Assembly: GCA_905221605.1 (NCBI GenBank)
Contig: CAJNDS010001480.1
Span: 592,558 to 647,557 of the forward strand
Length of the DNA: 55,000 nucleotides
Reading direction: 5' to 3'
DNA from: Symbiodinium natans
Lineage: Eukaryota > Sar > Dinophyceae > Suessiales > Symbiodiniaceae
This document shows, piece after piece, positions 52,288 to 55,000 of this stretch. A model generated the notes under the pieces. The model had not been told where the DNA came from. It ran no database searches and was given only the letters and a program-made list of their open reading frames with translations. Within the stretch, counting starts at the first letter, position 1. Each line of letters begins with the position of its first letter. The translations under genes were made by a program, and so were the position numbers.

Positions 52288-52645
52288 CAGGGTTTAGGGT
52301 TTAGGGTTTAGGGCTTAGGGTTTAGGGTTAGGGTTTAGGGTTTAGGGTTTAGGGTTTAGGGTTTAGGGTTTAGGGTTTAGGGTTTAGGGTTTGGGGTTTA
52401 GGGTTTAGGGTTTAGGGTTTGGGGTTTAGGGTTTAGGGCTAGGCCCTCGGCTCAAGTGCCCGATGCTTGCTTGGGGCCCTGTGGCTCAGGATGTAACCTC
52501 TTGTCCTGCCAGAAGGCGCTCTTCATTTCTTGGGGCGCCCCCCAGCCCCAAAACCCCCAAACCCAAACCCCAAGGGTTTAGGGCTTAGGCTTTAGGGTTT
52601 AGGGTTTAGGGTTTAGGTTTAGGGTTTAGGGTTTAGGGTTTAGCC
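52288..52645 (+). repeat. TTTAGGG arrays
   Basis: 52288-52438 (about twenty units) and 52575-52645. The unique piece between ends with 'cttgtcctgccag' before KALFISWG, a possible exon start at 52513. Confidence 0.9.
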
Positions 52646-52984
52646 CCAGCCCCAAAACCCTAAGCCCTGCACCCCCAAAGCCTAAGAAGTTTGGGGTTTT
52701 AGGGCTCGGGGTTTCGCACATCGGATTTGACAGTTCAGGGCTTCGAGTTTAGGAGACCCCCAAAGTGCTCCATCATGCGCGGTCCCGTTCGTTTCGCCGT
52801 GGCGCGGGGGCCAAGACTTTAGGTTTACAGGGTTTAGGTCAAAAGGGTTTAGGATTTTGGGTTTAGGGTTTAGGGTTTGGGGTTTAGAGCCCCAAAGCCT
52901 GAACCTGAGCCCTATAAAACCCCTGATATCTTCGCTACGAGGCTTTGAAAGGGAACGCCAGGTCCAGCATGCGTTTTTGGCCCC

Positions 52985-53015
52985 ATGGGGGGGGCGGGGG
53001 GGGGGGGGGGGGGGA
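52985..53015 (+). repeat. Poly-G run
   Basis: About 28 G in 31 bases, with one C and one A. The 52650-52985 region is diverged G-type DNA without a gene. Confidence 0.9.
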
Positions 53016-53231
53016 CTTCATTTTGTGGTCGGAACATCTAATTATTCTGACGTTCATGTCTTCAAGCAGAACCCGCAAAAGGGGACTTTTGAATCAGCAC
53101 CTTTTGGTTTGCATTTAGGGCTTGGGGTTTAGGGTTCAGGGTTTACCCTCTACCCGATGTAGAGCCCTAAACCCTGTGCACGTGGAGTCCTACACTGGAC
53201 CTACATTCTACTGCGCATATAATATGGGTAT

Positions 53232-53350
53232 TTCCCGAAATAGGCGTACCCCGTTTATACCCCAATCCCCTTAAAGGGCCCTAAACCCTAAACCCTAAAC
53301 CCTAAACCCTAAACCCTAAACCCTAAACCCCCCAACAAAGGGTACCCCTT
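53232..53350. mobile_element. MITE family VIII, copy 2, with an internal CCCTAAA array
   Basis: Left part GAAATAGGCGTACCCC and right part CAAAGGGTACCCCTTTTT match copies 1 and 3. 53279-53328 is a CCCTAAA array at the middle. Confidence 0.65.
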
Positions 53351-53444
53351 TTTCGATCACCCGCATATCAACACTGCACCGGGCCCATGCTTCGAACCCA
53401 TCAGCATCCAGAACTGTAGACCTTTTTTTTTTTTTTGGGGGGGG

Positions 53445-53582
53445 GGGGGGGTTTAGGTTTAGGGTTAGGGTTTAGGGTTTTAGGGTTTAGGGTTTAGGGT
53501 TTAGGGTTTAGGGCTTAGGGCTTAGGGCTTAGGGCTTAGGGTTTAGGGTTTAGGGTTTAGGGTTTAGGGTTTAGGGTTTAGG
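53445..53582 (+). repeat. TTTAGGG array
   Basis: About nineteen units including a block of four TTAGGGC/TTTAGGGC-type variants (53513-53538), preceded by T14 and G18 runs. Confidence 0.95.
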
Positions 53583-53744
53583 GCCGCCACCGTTTTTCCC
53601 CCGCAGACTCCTGACACAAGTGAGCCTTGAGCAAACGGGGTACCCACGGTCTCCGGCCGACAACCCTGAATTAAGGAATGTTCCTTAATCAAGGGCTGGT
53701 GGGGTTTCTGGGTATGAATTACTCTGCTCTTTTGTTGGGCTTCT

Positions 53745-53803
53745 TAAGCACTAAACCCTAAACCCTAAACCATAAACCCTAAACCCTAAACCCTAAACCC
53801 TAA
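53745..53803 (-). repeat. CCCTAAA array
   Basis: Eight units, one CCATAAA. Directly followed by a minus-strand exon candidate. Confidence 0.9.
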
Positions 53804-53804
53804 G

Positions 53805-53862
53805 CTATTTGTGCATACACTGCTTGCGTAGCTCCTCCGCCAGCATAAACTGAAGGTTGCCA
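53805..53862 (-). CDS. Probable last exon on the minus strand
   Basis: On the minus strand, C units and 'aaccccag' precede GNLQFMLAEELRKQCMHK and TAG (53807-53805). Read on its own strand it shows the same C array-exon-G array order as the plus-strand exons. It is the only good minus-strand exon, so a gene facing the other way may enter from the right. Confidence 0.4.
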
Positions 53863-53868
53863 CTGGGG

Positions 53869-54090
53869 TTTAGGGTTTAGGGTTTAGGGTTTAGGGTCGG
53901 TCAAGTAAAGACCAAGGTAACGATGCCCCCAAACCCTAAACATCTCAAGCCTTAACCCCCAAACCCTACACCCTAGCCCCTATAAACCATAAACCCTAAA
54001 CCCCAACCCCTAAACCCTATACACCCTAAACCCTAAACCCCAAACCCCAAACCCTAAACCCAAAAAACCCTAAAAACCCCAAACCCTATT
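53869..54090. repeat. G array then C arrays
   Basis: TTTAGGG at 53869-53897 and mixed CCCTAAA/CCCCAAA at 53980-54090. Confidence 0.9.
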
Positions 54091-54147
54091 CCCACATCAG
54101 CCGAGATTTCCGCCGCCCTCTGCGCAGGACTCGCGCGAGGCGAGTTA

Positions 54148-54440
54148 AGGGTTCAGGGTTCAGGAGCTTAGGGTTTAGGAGTTTAGGAGTGTAGGAGCTT
54201 CGGAGTTTAGGAGTTTAGGGTTTAGGAGCTTAGGAGTTTAGGGTTTAGGAGCTTAGGGTTCAGGAGCTTGGGCGTTTAGGAGTTTAGGGTTTAGGAGCTT
54301 AGGGTTCAGGAGCTGAGGGTTCAGGAGCTTAGGGTTTAGGAGTTTAGGGTTTAGGAGCTTAGAGTTCAGGAGCTTAGGGTTTAGGAGCTTAGGGTTAAGG
54401 AGCTTAGGGTTTAGGAGCTTAGGGTTTCGGGCTTAGGGTT
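54148..54440 (+). repeat. G array with an alternating TTAGGAGCTTAGGGTT unit
   Basis: Units of TTTAGGG alternate with TTAGGAG/CTTAGGG, giving an imperfect 14-16 bp higher-order repeat over about 290 bp. Confidence 0.9.
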
Positions 54441-54545
54441 GGGAAGTCGAGCAGGCCACCTTTTTTGTTTTGGGTAGTAGGACCCCTATATAACTAGGTT
54501 GGCTTTTGGGACATTTTGTATTCCCTTATTTGGGTTTATAAGGGA

Positions 54546-54623
54546 CCCTAAATAAATAAATAAATATATGCATATATATATATTATTATTATATTTTTAT
54601 TATATTATATTATATTATATTAT
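54546..54623. repeat. TA-rich microsatellite
   Basis: AAATAAAT and TATAT/TTATA tracts next to the C array at 54624-54692. Confidence 0.9.
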
Positions 54624-54695
54624 AACCCCAAACCCTAAACCCCAAACCCTAAACCCCAAACCCTAACCCCTAAACCCTAAACCCTAATCCCAGAG

Positions 54696-54781
54696 CTCCG
54701 GATTGGAAGGACGACCCCTTCGCTGTGCAGTATCATCCCAGCTTAGCAAGTGCGGTGGAGCATGATGAGAATGCAACCTGA
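54696..54781 (+). CDS. Probable last exon of an unrecognised gene
   Basis: Acceptor 'tcccagag' ends a C array (54624-54692). The frame reads DWKDDPFAVQYHPSLASAVE then H-D-E-N-A-T and TGA (54779-54781). Well-formed, non-repetitive protein end. No family recognised. From 54782 to the window end there are weak G units and unique DNA with no gene called. Confidence 0.5.
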
Positions 54782-55000
54782 AACCCACAACCTACAGACC
54801 CTCGGTTTATAAGGCTTAGGGTTTCGGGTTTAGGGCTTAGGGATCTAAATCCTAGAAACTGGAGCTGGGCCTTGCTTTGCAAAGTGTCTCTGGATGTCAA
54901 TCGGGAAACAGAGCAGGCGCCTACTCTTCATTGCTAACACAGGGCCTTATCAGAAATTTTTCCTCCAGATGCAGAGCCAAGACACCCAATGCTGCCTGTT

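Noticed and set aside
1-55000. tRNA, rRNA or small nuclear RNA genes
   Set aside because: I looked for tRNA box A/B pairs and rRNA core segments and recognised none; a covariance-model scan could still find one.

Overview
The window looks like nuclear DNA of a dinoflagellate. The reasons are: plant/alveolate-type TTTAGGG telomere-like repeats, a coding stretch rich in the Lys-Ala-Met repeats common in dinoflagellate proteins directly followed by a BRCT domain, very short exons on one strand, and introns that seem to use GC and GA donors as well as GT. The organism call is inference; no marker gene, rRNA or tRNA was recognised.

Layout. Except at 31.0-34.8 kb and about 43.3-44.1 kb, the window is packed with 30-400 bp arrays of TTTAGGG (G arrays) or its complement CCCTAAA (C arrays), separated by 60-500 bp of other DNA. 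That other DNA is of two kinds: (1) GC-rich pieces of 30-110 bp that read as protein-coding exons, nearly all on the + strand, and (2) short inverted-repeat (MITE-like) elements of at least nine families, some nested.

Genes. The best supported gene runs from about 8.1 to 14.9 kb (perhaps 15.6 kb) on the + strand. Ten or eleven exons of 34-88 nt join in a consistent phase into a protein with a Lys-rich segment, a Lys/Ala/Met linker and a complete BRCT domain split over four exons. Its introns mostly end in C arrays and often start in G arrays, so their ends are telomere-like inverted repeats; one 146-bp intron is almost nothing else. A second, weaker chain lies at 39.4-43.2 kb (+). Isolated probable last exons with stop codons end at 5099, 7593, 51011 and 54781 (+) and 53805 (-).

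Mobile DNA. At 31178-34575 there is a complete but decayed DNA transposon with inverted ends of about 20 bp and a perfect 8-bp target duplication. It carries a frameshifted ISXO2/IS1595-like (Merlin-like) DDE transposase and a second broken ORF with helicase-like motifs. It holds no telomeric arrays. Four MITE copies are interrupted by a telomeric array, three of them near the centre of the palindrome, so at least some arrays arrived after those elements.

Most other open frames are by-products of repeats or GC richness and are left out. Every splice model here was made by eye and needs RNA evidence.
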